DNA of 24,805 nt from Desulfofustis sp964433645. Lineage in GTDB: Bacteria; Desulfobacterota; Desulfobulbia; Desulfobulbales; Desulfocapsaceae. Every line of letters begins with the position of its first letter. Positions within the stretch are counted from its first letter, which is position 1. This document shows positions 13,733-21,600 of the stretch, in pieces. The notes below the pieces were generated by a model that did no database searches, was not told the origin of the DNA, and was given only the letters and a program-made list of their open reading frames with translations. The stretch is from positions 1-24,805 of the forward strand of contig CAYSSK010000056.1 of NCBI GenBank assembly GCA_964433645.1, in the 5' to 3' direction. Position numbers and translations under genes: made by a program.

Positions 13733-14743
13733 ATGCGCGTCCTGCACTACGTTCTGCGGCGGCTGGCCTACATGGTCCCGGTTTTGTTCGGGGTCACCGT
13801 GTTGGTCTTTATTATCTCGCACGCCATTCCCGGGGACCCGGCGGCAATGATCGCCGGACCCAAGGCCAGCCGCGAGGCCGTGGAGAATATCCGCCAGAGC
13901 CACGGCCTCGACCGGCCCCTGGTCGTTCAATACCTGACGTTTGCAACCGGACTGCTGCAAGGCGATCTGGGTACGTCGATTCGTAATCATCGCCCGGTCA
14001 CTGAGGACCTGGCCGATTTTTTCCCGGCCACCCTGGAGTTGACCCTGGCCAGTATGACCCTGTGCCTGGTTATCGGCATCCCTCTGGGGATCCTGGCGGC
14101 GATCAGGAGAAACCGGATTACCGACCATATCATCAGGGTTTTCTCGGTCTTCGGGGTTTCCATGCCGGTCTTCTGGCTGGGACTGATGCTGCTCTTCATC
14201 TTTTACCGTAATCTGGGCTGGCTGCCGGGTTCGGGACGGCTGGATGCGGTGCTGACGCCGCCGGTCCAGGTCACCGGGCTGTATCTGATCGATTCCCTGC
14301 TCGCGGGCAATTGGCCGATCTTCGTCAACGCGCTCTGGCACATCCTGCTGCCGGCCTTCTGCCTCTCCTACGTCTATCTGGCGATTATCACCCGAATCGT
14401 CCGCTCGTCGATGATCGCCGTGCTCGGCCAGGAATTCATCACCACCGCCCGGGCCTACGGGCTCTCGGAAGCGGTGATCGTGCTCAAACACGCCTTCAAG
14501 AACTCCCTGATCCCGACGGTGACCATCACCGGCCTGTCGCTCGGCGAGCTGATGGGCGGCGCCATTTTGACCGAGACCATTTTCGGCTGGCCGGGCATGG
14601 GAAAATATGTCGTCGACTCGGTCAACTCTCTTGATTTTCCGGCGATCATGGGCTTTACCCTGGTCGTCGCGCTGGTCTACGTCGCGATGAATCTGCTCGT
14701 CGATGTCCTCTACGCCGTGCTCAACCCCCGAATCCGCTACTGA
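13733..14743 (+). CDS. dppB: Dipeptide ABC transporter permease, DppB type
   Basis: A 336-residue inner-membrane permease. The N terminus (VLRRLAYMVPVLFGVTVLVFIISHAIPGDPA) is the hallmark of DppB/OppB proteins, followed by GLDRPLVVQYLTFATGLLQGDLGTSIR, a periplasmic region, and five further membrane segments. The EAA loop that contacts the ATPases is visible as TTARAYGLSEAVIVLKHAFKNSLIP. It begins 14 bases after the binding-protein stop and ends one base before the next permease starts. With DppC it forms the translocation path. The start has no strong Shine-Dalgarno, so coupling to the upstream gene is likely. Confidence 0.95.
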   Translation: MRVLHYVLRRLAYMVPVLFGVTVLVFIISHAIPGDPAAMIAGPKASREAVENIRQSHGLDRPLVVQYLTFATGLLQGDLGTSIRNHRPVTEDLADFFPATLELTLASMTLCLVIGIPLGILAAIRRNRITDHIIRVFSVFGVSMPVFWLGLMLLFIFYRNLGWLPGSGRLDAVLTPPVQVTGLYLIDSLLAGNWPIFVNALWHILLPAFCLSYVYLAIITRIVRSSMIAVLGQEFITTARAYGLSEAVIVLKHAFKNSLIPTVTITGLSLGELMGGAILTETIFGWPGMGKYVVDSVNSLDFPAIMGFTLVVALVYVAMNLLVDVLYAVLNPRIRY

Positions 14744-14744
14744 C

Positions 14745-15617
14745 ATGGCTATCGCGACGCTCCGTCATCACCCCCGGTTCCGGGAACTGGGCCTGACCGT
14801 TAAAATTCTTGGTCGTAACCCACTGGCCGTGGCCGGTGGTATCATTATCACCACCATGGTCCTGCTGGCGACCTTCGCTCCGCTGCTCGCACCGTTCGAC
14901 CCGATTGCCATCAGCCTCGGCGACCGGCTGCAGCCGCCGGGCGGCGATCACCTGTTCGGTACCGACGAGATGGGCCGCGACATCTTTTCCCGGATCCTCT
15001 ACGGGGCGAGGATATCCATGGTAATCGGCCTGATGGTGGTGAGCATCGCCGGCGGCGTAGGGACCCTGATCGGGGCCACCGCCGGTTTTATCGGCGGGCG
15101 GATCGACAATTCCATCATGCGCTTGATGGACGTGATGCTCTCCTTTCCGTCCCTGGTACTGGCCATGGCGCTGGCCGCTGCGATGGGTCCGAGCCTGACC
15201 AGCGCGGTGTTCGCCGTCACCGTGGTGATGATCCCCAAATTTGCCCGGCTGGTTCGCGGCGAAGCCCTGGCGGTCCGGGAAATGCCCTATATCGCGGCGG
15301 CCCGGGTATCCGGCGCCAAAGACGGCTGGATCATCCTGCACCACGTGATCCCCAATTGCATCAGTACCGTCATCGTGCTCGGCACGCTGACCCTCGGGGA
15401 CACCATCCTGGTCGCCGCCTCTCTGAGCTTCATCGGCCTCGGGGCCCAACCGCCGACCCCCGAATGGGGCGCCATGATCAGCGTCGGCCGTAAATTCCTG
15501 ATGGACCAGTGGTGGTACGCCACCTTTCCCGGCCTGTTCATCCTGATCACGGTCATCGGCTTCAATGTGCTCGGCGATGCGCTGCGCGACGTCCTCGATC
15601 CCCGGATCCGCAGGTAG
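14745..15617 (+). CDS. dppC: Dipeptide ABC transporter permease, DppC type
   Basis: A 290-residue inner-membrane permease. Typical DppC/OppC features are a cytoplasmic N terminus, a first helix NPLAVAGGIIITTMVLLATFAPLLAPFDP, the sentence HLFGTDEMGRDIFSRILYGAR, and the EAA loop YIAAARVSGAKDGWIILHHVIPN. ATG 14745 is used because it follows the dppB stop by one base and gives the family N terminus; the frame extends upstream only within dppB. It pairs with DppB as the second transmembrane subunit. Confidence 0.95.
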   Translation: MAIATLRHHPRFRELGLTVKILGRNPLAVAGGIIITTMVLLATFAPLLAPFDPIAISLGDRLQPPGGDHLFGTDEMGRDIFSRILYGARISMVIGLMVVSIAGGVGTLIGATAGFIGGRIDNSIMRLMDVMLSFPSLVLAMALAAAMGPSLTSAVFAVTVVMIPKFARLVRGEALAVREMPYIAAARVSGAKDGWIILHHVIPNCISTVIVLGTLTLGDTILVAASLSFIGLGAQPPTPEWGAMISVGRKFLMDQWWYATFPGLFILITVIGFNVLGDALRDVLDPRIRR

Positions 15618-15620
15618 CCC

Positions 15621-16613
15621 ATGAGCGAGATTCTTCTTGATATCAAGGAGCTGTCGGTCGAGTTTGCCGGCTATCGCGGCGTCGCCAAGGTACTCGACCG
15701 GGTCAGCCTGAGCCTGCGCGCCGGCGAGATCTTCGGTGTGGTCGGCGAGACCGGCTGCGGCAAATCGGTGATGGCCAAGTCCGTGCTGCGGCTGATACCC
15801 GAACCGCCCGGCCGGATCACCGGCGGCCGGATCCTGCTGCGCGGCGAAGATATCCTGCAGGCCGACAACCGGCGGCTCCGAAACATCCGGGGCAATTTGG
15901 TGTCGATGATCTTTCAGGAACCGATGTCCAGCCTCAACCCGGTCTTCACCGTCGGCAATCAGATGCGGGAAATCCTGCAGCTGCACCGCCCGCTGGACCG
16001 GCAGGCGGCGGAGGCGACCTGTGTCGATCTGCTGCGCCGGGTGCAGCTGCCCGATGCCGCCTCGATCCTGGCCAAATACCCGCACGAGCTGTCCGGCGGC
16101 ATGCGCCAGCGGGTGATGATCGCCATGGCCCTGTCCTGCGATCCCGACCTGCTCATCGCCGACGAACCGACCACCGCCCTCGACGTCACCGTGCAGGGTC
16201 AGGTCCTGGCCATCCTGACCCGGCTCACCCGGGAGCAGGGTGTTACCGTGCTGTTCATCACCCACGATATGGGCGTCGTCGCCCAGACCTGTGACCGGGT
16301 GGCGGTGATGTACGCCGGCCATGTCGCCGAAGTCGCCGAGGTGACGAGCCTGTTCGCCGCGCCCCACCACCCCTACACCGAAGGGCTGATGGCCTGCATC
16401 CCGACCATCGGCGAAGACCGGGAAACCCTGATGTCGATTGCCGGCACGGTGCCCGAACTGATCGACCCGCCGTCCGGCTGTCGCTTCATCGCTCGCTGCC
16501 CGCATGCCGAAGCAGTCTGTAACGAGCGCCCCGGCCTTTTCCCGGTCGGTCCCGATCATTTCGTCGCCTGCCACCTGTTCCGTCCCGATCACCGGCAGGA
16601 GGACTTCGCATGA
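15621..16613 (+). CDS. dppD: Dipeptide ABC transporter ATPase, DppD type
   Basis: A 330-residue ATPase on the cytoplasmic face of the importer. Motifs are Walker A (GETGCGKS), Q-loop (MIFQEPMSSLNP), signature (LSGGMRQRVMIAMAL), Walker B (LLIADEPTTALD) and switch His (ITHDMG). The C-terminal oligopeptide-transporter extension is present, with its Cys pattern GCRFIARCPHAEAVC, which in relatives can hold an Fe-S cluster or metal. It starts three bases after dppC and its stop overlaps the next ATPase start (ATGA), giving stoichiometric heterodimer synthesis. Confidence 0.95.
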   Translation: MSEILLDIKELSVEFAGYRGVAKVLDRVSLSLRAGEIFGVVGETGCGKSVMAKSVLRLIPEPPGRITGGRILLRGEDILQADNRRLRNIRGNLVSMIFQEPMSSLNPVFTVGNQMREILQLHRPLDRQAAEATCVDLLRRVQLPDAASILAKYPHELSGGMRQRVMIAMALSCDPDLLIADEPTTALDVTVQGQVLAILTRLTREQGVTVLFITHDMGVVAQTCDRVAVMYAGHVAEVAEVTSLFAAPHHPYTEGLMACIPTIGEDRETLMSIAGTVPELIDPPSGCRFIARCPHAEAVCNERPGLFPVGPDHFVACHLFRPDHRQEDFA

Positions 16614-17608
16614 ATCCGGTCGTCGACGTCCGTCATCTGGTCAAGCACTTCCCGCTTGCCGGTGGGCTGTTGGGCAGGAAAATCCAGCTTCTCAAGGCCG
16701 TTGACGGGGTGTCGCTGGCGGTGGCGCGCGGAGAAACACTCGGATTGGTCGGCGAATCCGGCAGCGGCAAGTCGACCGTCGGTAATTGCATCCTGCGGCT
16801 CATCGAACCCGACCGCGGCGACATCCTCCTTGCCGGCCAGTCGATCCTGGCGCTTACAGGCCAGGAGCTGCGCCGGGCGCGCCGCCGCATGCAGATGGTA
16901 TTCCAGGACCCGCAATCATCTCTGGACCCACGGATGACCGTCAAGAAGATCGTCGGCTATCCGCTGGAAGTCCACGGCCTGGCCGCCTCGTCGGCGGAGA
17001 TCGCCGACCTTGTGGCCCACCTGCTGCAGGAGGTCGGGCTCAGCAGTGATCACCTGGACCGCTACCCCCATGAGTTTTCCGGCGGGCAGCGGCAACGCAT
17101 CGGCATTGCCCGGGCATTGATCACCAAGCCGGATTTCATCATCTTCGATGAACCGACGTCCGCCCTCGATGTCTCGGTCCAGGCCCAGATCCTCAACCTG
17201 ATCAAGGACCTGCAGCGACGCCACGGCTACGCCTACCTCTTTATCTCGCACGATCTGACCGTCGTTCGCCATATCAGCCATCGCATCGCCGTCATGTACC
17301 TCGGAACCTTGGTGGAGAGTGCAACCAGAAAAGAGTTATTCGACCACCCGGCCCACCCTTACACGCTGGCCTTGCTCGCCTCGGCCCCCAAACCGAACCC
17401 CTTGCTCCGCCAGGAACTGGCGGTTCTCCAGGGCGATCCCCCGAGCCCGGTGCAGGTGCCGTCGGGATGTCGTTTTCATCCCCGCTGCCCGCACGCCATG
17501 GAGGTGTGCCGTGTCACGGAACCGGAGCAACATGATATCAGCCCCACTGGTGCCGCCAGCCCCCACCTGGTATGCTGCCACTTGTATAGGGAGGGGCAGC
17601 GGCGATGA
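16610..17608 (+). CDS. dppF: Dipeptide ABC transporter ATPase, DppF type
   Basis: A 332-residue ATPase, partner of DppD. It begins VVDVRHLVKHFPLAGGLLGRKIQLLKAVDGVSL, the DppF/OppF-type N terminus, then Walker A (GESGSGKST), Q-loop (MVFQDPQSSLDPRMTV), signature (FSGGQRQRIGIARAL), Walker B (FIIFDEPTSALD) and switch His (ISHDLT). It ends with the C-terminal peptide-transporter extension GCRFHPRCPHAMEVC. Its start overlaps dppD by four bases. After its stop, 91 bases separate it from the D-aminopeptidase gene on the same strand. Confidence 0.95.
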   Translation: MNPVVDVRHLVKHFPLAGGLLGRKIQLLKAVDGVSLAVARGETLGLVGESGSGKSTVGNCILRLIEPDRGDILLAGQSILALTGQELRRARRRMQMVFQDPQSSLDPRMTVKKIVGYPLEVHGLAASSAEIADLVAHLLQEVGLSSDHLDRYPHEFSGGQRQRIGIARALITKPDFIIFDEPTSALDVSVQAQILNLIKDLQRRHGYAYLFISHDLTVVRHISHRIAVMYLGTLVESATRKELFDHPAHPYTLALLASAPKPNPLLRQELAVLQGDPPSPVQVPSGCRFHPRCPHAMEVCRVTEPEQHDISPTGAASPHLVCCHLYREGQRR

Positions 17609-17699
17609 ATCCCCGTTTTGCAGCCATGATCGACCAGCGATCGACAACCAGCCACATCCATAAACAGCAAGCAGAACCAATCATTCTTACGAGGCAGGT

Positions 17700-18533
17700 A
17701 TGAGAGTCTATATTTCGGCAGATATTGAAGGAATCGGCTGCGTTGTCCGCAGCGAGCATTCTTCACCGGGCGGCAGGGAATACGAGCGGGCCCGACGCTT
17801 CATGACCGCGGAGGTCAACGCCGCCGCCCTGGGCGCCTTTGCCGCCGGCGCCGTCGACGTGGTGGTGGCCGATTCCCATAACGTCGGCCTGAATCTTGTT
17901 CCGGAGGAACTCGACGAGCGAATCCGCCTGATCATGGGCTCACCACGGCCGCTGGCCATGATGGACGGCATAGAACTCGGTTTCGACGCCGCCATGTTCA
18001 TCGGCTACCACGGCCAGGCAGGGACTGCCGATGCGGTCATCGCCCACACCTTTACCGGCCGGATCGCAGAAGTCCGGATGAACGATCTGGTCATCGGCGA
18101 AATCGGGCTCTGCGCCCTGCTCGCCGGTCACTACAACATCCCGGTGGTCTTTATGGCCGGCGACGACGCCGGCTGCCGCGAGGCCGAAGCCCTGCTCCCC
18201 GGCCTGGCAACGGTCTCCGTTAAGCAGGGAATCGGCGCCTATGCGGCTCTCTGCCCGCACCCCGCGGTCTGCCGGGAAAAAATCCGGACCGCCGCCGAAC
18301 AGACCATGCTGCGCTGCCGCCGTGAAGGCTTTCCCCAGCCGCTGACGACGGCCGGTCCGGTGACCCTGCGGATACGCTTCACCACCGCCTCCAGTGTCGA
18401 CCGGGTGCTGCGCATGCCCCGGGTGCAACGAGTAAGCGGCACTATTATCCAGTACCAGGCCGCCGACCTGCCCGAAGCCTTCGCGGCCTTTAACACGATG
18501 GCGGATCTGGTCGAGCTGACACCATTTATCTAG
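17700..18533 (+). CDS. M55-family D-aminopeptidase (B. subtilis DppA-like)
   Basis: A 277-residue zinc peptidase that, in characterised relatives, releases D-amino acids such as D-Ala from the N terminus of short peptides. Metal ligands known from B. subtilis DppA are present at matching positions: Asp8 and Glu10 (SADIEGI), His60 (VVADSHN), His104 (IGYHGQA), and Glu134 (VIGEIG); His116 (VIAHTFTG) corresponds to the catalytic His. There is no signal peptide, so it acts in the cytoplasm on imported peptides. It follows the dppBCDF genes in the same direction with GAGG ahead of the ATG. In B. subtilis the orthologue is likewise encoded with a dipeptide importer, which supports import and recycling of D-Ala-containing (cell-wall) dipeptides. 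Confidence 0.92.
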   Translation: MRVYISADIEGIGCVVRSEHSSPGGREYERARRFMTAEVNAAALGAFAAGAVDVVVADSHNVGLNLVPEELDERIRLIMGSPRPLAMMDGIELGFDAAMFIGYHGQAGTADAVIAHTFTGRIAEVRMNDLVIGEIGLCALLAGHYNIPVVFMAGDDAGCREAEALLPGLATVSVKQGIGAYAALCPHPAVCREKIRTAAEQTMLRCRREGFPQPLTTAGPVTLRIRFTTASSVDRVLRMPRVQRVSGTIIQYQAADLPEAFAAFNTMADLVELTPFI

Positions 18534-18653
18534 GCACTCCTTGAAGCTTCCAGCCCCAGAGAACGCCACGGAAAGACCGGCCGGGCAAAACGTGCAGTGA
18601 GATGCCGGATGAGCACGGATCAAGGATGACTCGAGAAATTGCAGGAGGACACA

Positions 18654-19400
18654 ATGGACAAGAACTTGGCAGGAAAAACGGCGGTCGTGACCGGCGGCTC
18701 CCGAGGGATTGGCAGGGCGATTGCCGGTAGATTGGCGGAAAAAGGCGCCTCCGTGGTCTTCACCTATCTCCAGGACGAAAAAAGTGCGACTGAATTGGTC
18801 GCAACGATAGCGGCGAACGGCGGCAGCGCCACGGCGATCGGTGCCGATATGGCGGTACCGGGAGATATCGATAACCTTTTCGAATCAGTCATGGCCTCCC
18901 ACGGACGTCTCGACATCCTGATCAACAATGCGGGCATAGCCATCTACAAACTGTTCGCGGAGTTTACCGAGGAAGAGGTCAACCGCATCTTTGACGTCAA
19001 CATCAAAGGGGTATTTCACTGCTGTCGCCATGCGGCACGATTGATGGAAAATAATGGCGCCATCATCAATATCGGTTCGACGGTGACGCGGGTCATGCTG
19101 CCGAAATACGGCGCCTATGCCGCATCGAAAGGGGCGGTCGAGCAGATGAGCAAGGTACTGGCCAAAGAACTCGGCGGTCGCGGGATACGGGTCAACACCA
19201 TCTCCCCCGGCCCGATCGATACCGAACTCTTTCGCGCAGGCAAAACCGGTGCACAGATAGAAGGACTCGCCGCGCAGGCCGCACTCGGCAGGATCGGCAG
19301 TGTCGACGATGTCGCCGATGTGGTAACACTGCTGCTCGATGATCGTTCAGGGTGGGTGACCGGGCAGAACATCCTCGTTAACGGCGGTTTTGCCGCTTGA
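18654..19400 (+). CDS. Short-chain dehydrogenase/reductase (SDR), FabG-like
   Basis: A 248-residue NAD(P)-dependent classical SDR. Cofactor motif TGGSRGIG is at residues 13-20, NNAG near 89-92, the catalytic Ser in NIGSTVTR, and the catalytic pair YGAYAASK (Tyr-x3-Lys). SPGPIDTELF and the C-terminal SGWVTGQNILVNGGFAA complete the family pattern. The substrate cannot be told; FabG-like 3-oxoacyl reductases and alcohol dehydrogenases look alike. AGGAGG (18643-18648) precedes ATG 18654 by five bases, which decides the start over a TTG 15 bases upstream. It is the last GC-rich gene before the AT-rich island. Confidence 0.92.
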   Translation: MDKNLAGKTAVVTGGSRGIGRAIAGRLAEKGASVVFTYLQDEKSATELVATIAANGGSATAIGADMAVPGDIDNLFESVMASHGRLDILINNAGIAIYKLFAEFTEEEVNRIFDVNIKGVFHCCRHAARLMENNGAIINIGSTVTRVMLPKYGAYAASKGAVEQMSKVLAKELGGRGIRVNTISPGPIDTELFRAGKTGAQIEGLAAQAALGRIGSVDDVADVVTLLLDDRSGWVTGQNILVNGGFAA

Positions 19401-19538
19401 GATGTGATGCTGCTCCAGCGCAATCATGTTAGGAATGGATTCCATACCTGTCCGTGCGACGCACATCAATGACTGCCTGGTGACAAAACCGTTTCGTTCT
19501 TTGATGTTTTGTAAAATATCGCCTTTTCCGGACGGATA

Positions 19539-19805
19539 CTAACTGATTTTCTGGTATATATCTCTTCTGTGGCCGACTTTGACGATCCATACAGTTAACT
19601 CATAGTCCTGGATAGAGTAGACTATGCGAAAATTTCCTTGCCGTATGCGATATCTTTCTTGGCCTGTCAACTTTTCGCTTCCGACAGGACGAGGATCGAT
19701 ATGAAGTGATTCTATCTTTTCAAGAATCCTGGAGAGGTCTCGCTGGGGAATGATTTTGAGGTCTTTCTCAACCGATTTCTTAAAGAAAACTTTATATTGA
19801 GCCAT
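19539..19805 (-). CDS. RelE/ParE-family toxin
   Basis: An 88-residue basic toxin of the RelE/ParE fold, probably a ribosome-dependent mRNA interferase. It shows the family order: VFFKKSVEKDLKIIP (helices 1-2), a Lys-rich middle, GQERYRIRQGNFRIVYSI (strands 2-3, with Arg residues used for RNA contact in RelE), and VWIVKVGHRRDIYQKI at the end. It overlaps the antitoxin gene by 14 bases and is the second gene of the pair. The sequence is more AT-rich than the flanking chromosome. ParE (gyrase poison) activity cannot be excluded from sequence alone. Confidence 0.9.
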   Translation of the reverse strand: MAQYKVFFKKSVEKDLKIIPQRDLSRILEKIESLHIDPRPVGSEKLTGQERYRIRQGNFRIVYSIQDYELTVWIVKVGHRRDIYQKIS

Positions 19806-20025
19806 TTTGCTTTAGCTTTTTAAGCATTTGCTCGTAGCTTACCAATGGCTCGTTCAGTCTTTGATCAAACGCTGCGAGATCTTCTGCATCTTCTGAGAGA
19901 GCTTCCCTAACAGCCTCGTTGACCAATTCAGTGATGGACCGCGATGTCTCCACAGCCTTTAATTTGAGGGCTTTGTGAAGATCAGGGTCGAAATAGATTG
20001 TTGCCCTTTTTGCCTGTGTAGCCAT
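19792..20025 (-). CDS. RelB-like ribbon-helix-helix antitoxin
   Basis: A 77-residue antitoxin. The N-terminal half is a ribbon-helix-helix DNA-binding domain (KRATIYFDPDLHKALKLKAVETSRSITELVNEAVREAL); the acidic C-terminal half (SEDAEDLAAFDQRLNEPLVSYEQML) should wrap the toxin. ATG 20025 is chosen because AGGAGGTG lies immediately upstream on the minus strand; the frame runs a little further but without a ribosome site. The unit has its own strong promoter with an embedded palindrome, consistent with autorepression. Confidence 0.9.
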   Translation of the reverse strand: MATQAKRATIYFDPDLHKALKLKAVETSRSITELVNEAVREALSEDAEDLAAFDQRLNEPLVSYEQMLKKLKQNGSI

Positions 20026-20047
20026 AGCATCACCTCCTAATGGCAAC

Positions 20048-20076
20048 ACTATAGCGTCATGACGTTATTATGTCAA
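20048..20076 (-). promoter_or_regulatory. Promoter and operator of the relBE-like module
   Basis: On the minus strand TTGACA (20071-20076) is a perfect -35, followed after exactly 17 bases by TATAGT (20048-20053, five of six). The spacer contains the 10-bp perfect palindrome CGTCATGACG (20055-20064), placed where a ribbon-helix-helix antitoxin would repress. Confidence 0.75.
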
Positions 20077-20084
20077 ACTTCACC

Positions 20085-20146
20085 AGTTAACGGTGAGTTC
20101 TGCGGGTCCGCGCTGTTCGCGGATCAGCAGAAACGCTTGGTTGTGC
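20085..20146 (-). repeat. Candidate integron attC site A (between relBE and higBA)
   Basis: Read on the minus strand: GCACAAC, 5-base spacer, GTTTCTGC, TGA, TCCGCG, a 5-base loop, CGCGGA, CCC, GCAGAAC, 5-base spacer, GTTAACT. The AAC and GTT triplets, the 5-base spacers, and an L-box pair in which the left copy carries one extra base are the architecture of attC. The 62-base length fits. The R boxes deviate from RYYYAAC/GTTRRRY, so this is a structural call. Confidence 0.5.
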
Positions 20147-20184
20147 AATTTGTATTACACTTTCAAAGCATTACAAGTATACAC

Positions 20185-20213
20185 TTGACAAATGTTCGCA
20201 CATATGCTTACAT
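20185..20213 (+). promoter_or_regulatory. Probable higBA promoter
   Basis: TTGACA (20185-20190) is a perfect -35; the best -10 is TTACAT (20208-20213) after 17 bases, only a moderate match. CAAGT-ATAC-ACTTG (20174-20187) and ATGT-TCGC-ACAT (20192-20203) are small inverted repeats around the -35 that could bind the HigA repressor. Transcription would start at about the GTG start codon of higB, suggesting a nearly leaderless message. Confidence 0.45.
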
Positions 20214-20219
20214 CGTGTT

Positions 20220-20573
20220 GTGCGAGAAATTATTTTTTACAAAACCAATACTGGCAAATGCCCAGTAGAGGAATACCTTGACACGCTTTCAAACAAGCAG
20301 GTTGAAAAGATATTTTTTGTACTTGACCTGGTTGAAAAGATGTCCATCGTCCCTCGCACTTATTTCAAGAAGCTCGAATCTACCGATGATATTTGGGAGG
20401 TCCGAGTTCAAGCAGGTAATAATATTTTTCGATTGCTAGGTTTTTTCGACGGTTCTGAACTTGTGATACTCAATCATGCGTTTACCAAGAAAACCCAAAA
20501 AACTCCAAGGAAAGAAATAAAAACAGCCGAGAGCAGAAAAAATGACTATATCTCAAATCGGAGGTACAAATGA
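20220..20573 (+). CDS. higB: HigB-type toxin (RelE superfamily, phage Gp49-like)
   Basis: A 117-residue toxin of the Gp49/HigB branch of the RelE superfamily, expected to cleave mRNA on ribosomes. Typical sequence is VREIIFYKTNTGKCPVEEYLDTL at the N terminus, then YFKKLESTDDIWEVRVQAGNNIFRLLGFFDGSELVILNHAFTKKTQKTP, whose H-x-F-x-KK-x-QKTP is the family end motif. The toxin-first order with an XRE-type antitoxin next is the HigBA arrangement. The start is GTG 20220, which begins the conserved region; no Shine-Dalgarno is visible. It is the only one of the four modules on the plus strand. Confidence 0.88.
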   Translation: MREIIFYKTNTGKCPVEEYLDTLSNKQVEKIFFVLDLVEKMSIVPRTYFKKLESTDDIWEVRVQAGNNIFRLLGFFDGSELVILNHAFTKKTQKTPRKEIKTAESRKNDYISNRRYK

Positions 20574-20845
20574 GTGATTTTCAGAAATACAAAAAGAAAC
20601 GCATGGAGCAGGGCCCGGAATTCTGGAAAGACTATGATGAGAATTTCGAGACTTTCAGACTTGGCGTTATGCTTAAGCAAGCTCGCAAAGAAGCAGGACT
20701 AACGCAAGAACAGATTGCCAGCGAACTCAAAACTACCAAATCAGTGATTTCCAGAATGGAGAATCATGCAAATGATATTCGCCTCTCTACTTTAGAAAAA
20801 TTTGCCAAAGCTCTAGGCAAGCGGATCCACGTTTCTATTCTTTAG
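20570..20845 (+). CDS. higA: HigA-type XRE antitoxin
   Basis: A 91-residue antitoxin with a C-terminal helix-turn-helix of the XRE/Cro type (LGVMLKQARKEAGLTQEQIASELKTTKSVISRMENHANDIRLSTLEKFAKALGKR, about residues 31-85). It starts inside the end of higB (ATGA overlap) and has GGAGG (20560-20564) before the ATG. It should bind HigB and repress the shared promoter. Confidence 0.9.
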   Translation: MSDFQKYKKKRMEQGPEFWKDYDENFETFRLGVMLKQARKEAGLTQEQIASELKTTKSVISRMENHANDIRLSTLEKFAKALGKRIHVSIL

Positions 20846-20882
20846 CACCTCCATCTTTTTTTTAATTTTCTCTGGCTCCTGG

Positions 20883-20916
20883 CTTAACGGTTAGTGGCTT
20901 TTTGCACAACGTTAAG
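20883..20916. repeat. Bulged hairpin downstream of higA
   Basis: CTTAAC (20883-20888) pairs with GTTAAG (20911-20916); inside, GTT/AAC and GTG/CAC continue the stem with single unpaired bases on one arm, closing on a TTTTT loop. It begins with GCTTAAC (20882-20888), a match to the integron RYYYAAC consensus. It may be part of attC site B or a terminator for higBA. Confidence 0.4.
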
Positions 20917-21021
20917 ATAACCGACTGCCGACTCGAAACCGATTAACTTTGTCTATTGGGCAAATTTTTCCGAAGCCGATTCGTTGATTAAACCGGGGGC
21001 CTAAGGCAGTGTGTGTTAAAC
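20915..21021 (-). repeat. Candidate integron attC site B (between vapBC and higBA)
   Basis: Twelve bases after the vapC stop on the minus strand is GTTTAAC (21015-21021), an exact RYYYAAC box. About 100 bases on is GTTATCT (20915-20921), and ACTGCC/GGCAGT arms lie just inside the two boxes. A second possible right box, GTTAAGC (20882-20888 on the minus strand), matches GTTRRRY exactly and would pair with GTTTAAC through one wobble, giving a 140-base site. The true end is unresolved. Confidence 0.4.
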
Positions 21022-21033
21022 GATCGGTCATCT

Positions 21034-21396
21034 TTATTTTTTATAATTAATTTTGAATTCTATAGCTATTGATTTCAGTCTTTTATCAAACGTCCAGAGA
21101 CTTGTCTGAGATAATTTTGCTGATGCTAATAGTTGGATATCTATGTATCCAATGCCTTTGCCGAATAAATTGTGTTTTTCGACAAAATATAGATATTCTT
21201 CAAAATCAATTTCAGGGGACATTGGCAAAGCTTGTAGTAAGCCGATAATTTCTTTTCTGTTTCTTAAATTACCACAGACAAGTTCACCAATGATAAGAGG
21301 ATGGCAGACAACTTCTCCATCTAGTAAGAGGAGTTGTAAATGTTGATCATTGTTTCGGAGATGATCGATCCAAACAGATGTGTCAACAAGGACCAT
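21034..21396 (-). CDS. vapC: VapC-type PIN-domain toxin
   Basis: A 120-residue PIN ribonuclease. The four acidic residues expected to bind Mg2+ are in place: Asp5 (MVLVDTSVWI), Glu38 (IIGELVCG), Asp86 (IGYIDIQLLASA) and Asp104 (LWTFDKRLK). VapC toxins typically cut initiator tRNA or rRNA; the target here is unknown. It begins two bases after the antitoxin stop. The gene is clearly AT-rich relative to the chromosome to the left, and its stop is only 12 bases from the candidate attC box. Confidence 0.92.
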   Translation of the reverse strand: MVLVDTSVWIDHLRNNDQHLQLLLLDGEVVCHPLIIGELVCGNLRNRKEIIGLLQALPMSPEIDFEEYLYFVEKHNLFGKGIGYIDIQLLASAKLSQTSLWTFDKRLKSIAIEFKINYKK

Positions 21397-21398
21397 GC

Positions 21399-21593
21399 TT
21401 AGTTTGCTGATCTTCTGCGTGGTATTGCTTTTAGGTCTTTCTCTGTACCACCCAGCATGGCAAGGCGCTTACTACTCTCGCGGGCAATCAGCGCTTCTAA
21501 TCCCATGTGAATTAAAGAGGTTTTCTCTTTTATCCCGGTAAGCGTTGCCGCTTTTTTCAGCATTTGATCATCTATGTTTAATGTTGTTCTCAT
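21399..21593 (-). CDS. vapB: VapB-type ribbon-helix-helix antitoxin
   Basis: A 64-residue antitoxin of the short VapB family (MRTTLNIDDQMLKKAATLTGIKEKTSLIHMGLEALIARESSKRL). The ribbon-helix-helix forms the first 45 residues or so; the tail (MLGGTEKDLKAIPRRR) would bind VapC. No Shine-Dalgarno is visible, and the likely promoter would start transcription close to the ATG, so the message may be leaderless. Two direct copies of ATGTATGC (plus strand, 21600-21607 and 21613-21620) just upstream may be its operator. Confidence 0.88.
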   Translation of the reverse strand: MRTTLNIDDQMLKKAATLTGIKEKTSLIHMGLEALIARESSKRLAMLGGTEKDLKAIPRRRSAN

Positions 21594-21600
21594 GTGTACA

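Noticed and set aside
14721..16592. A 623-residue open frame on the minus strand across dppC and dppD
   Set aside because: It is antisense to two unmistakable genes, is composed mainly of His, Asp, Gly and Gln as expected for an antisense GC-rich frame, and has no family motif.
19480..19520. A 7-bp inverted repeat (ACAAAAC with GTTTTGT) as an attC site bounding relBE on the left
   Set aside because: The boxes are too close, do not match RYYYAAC/GTTRRRY, and have no inner L-box pair.
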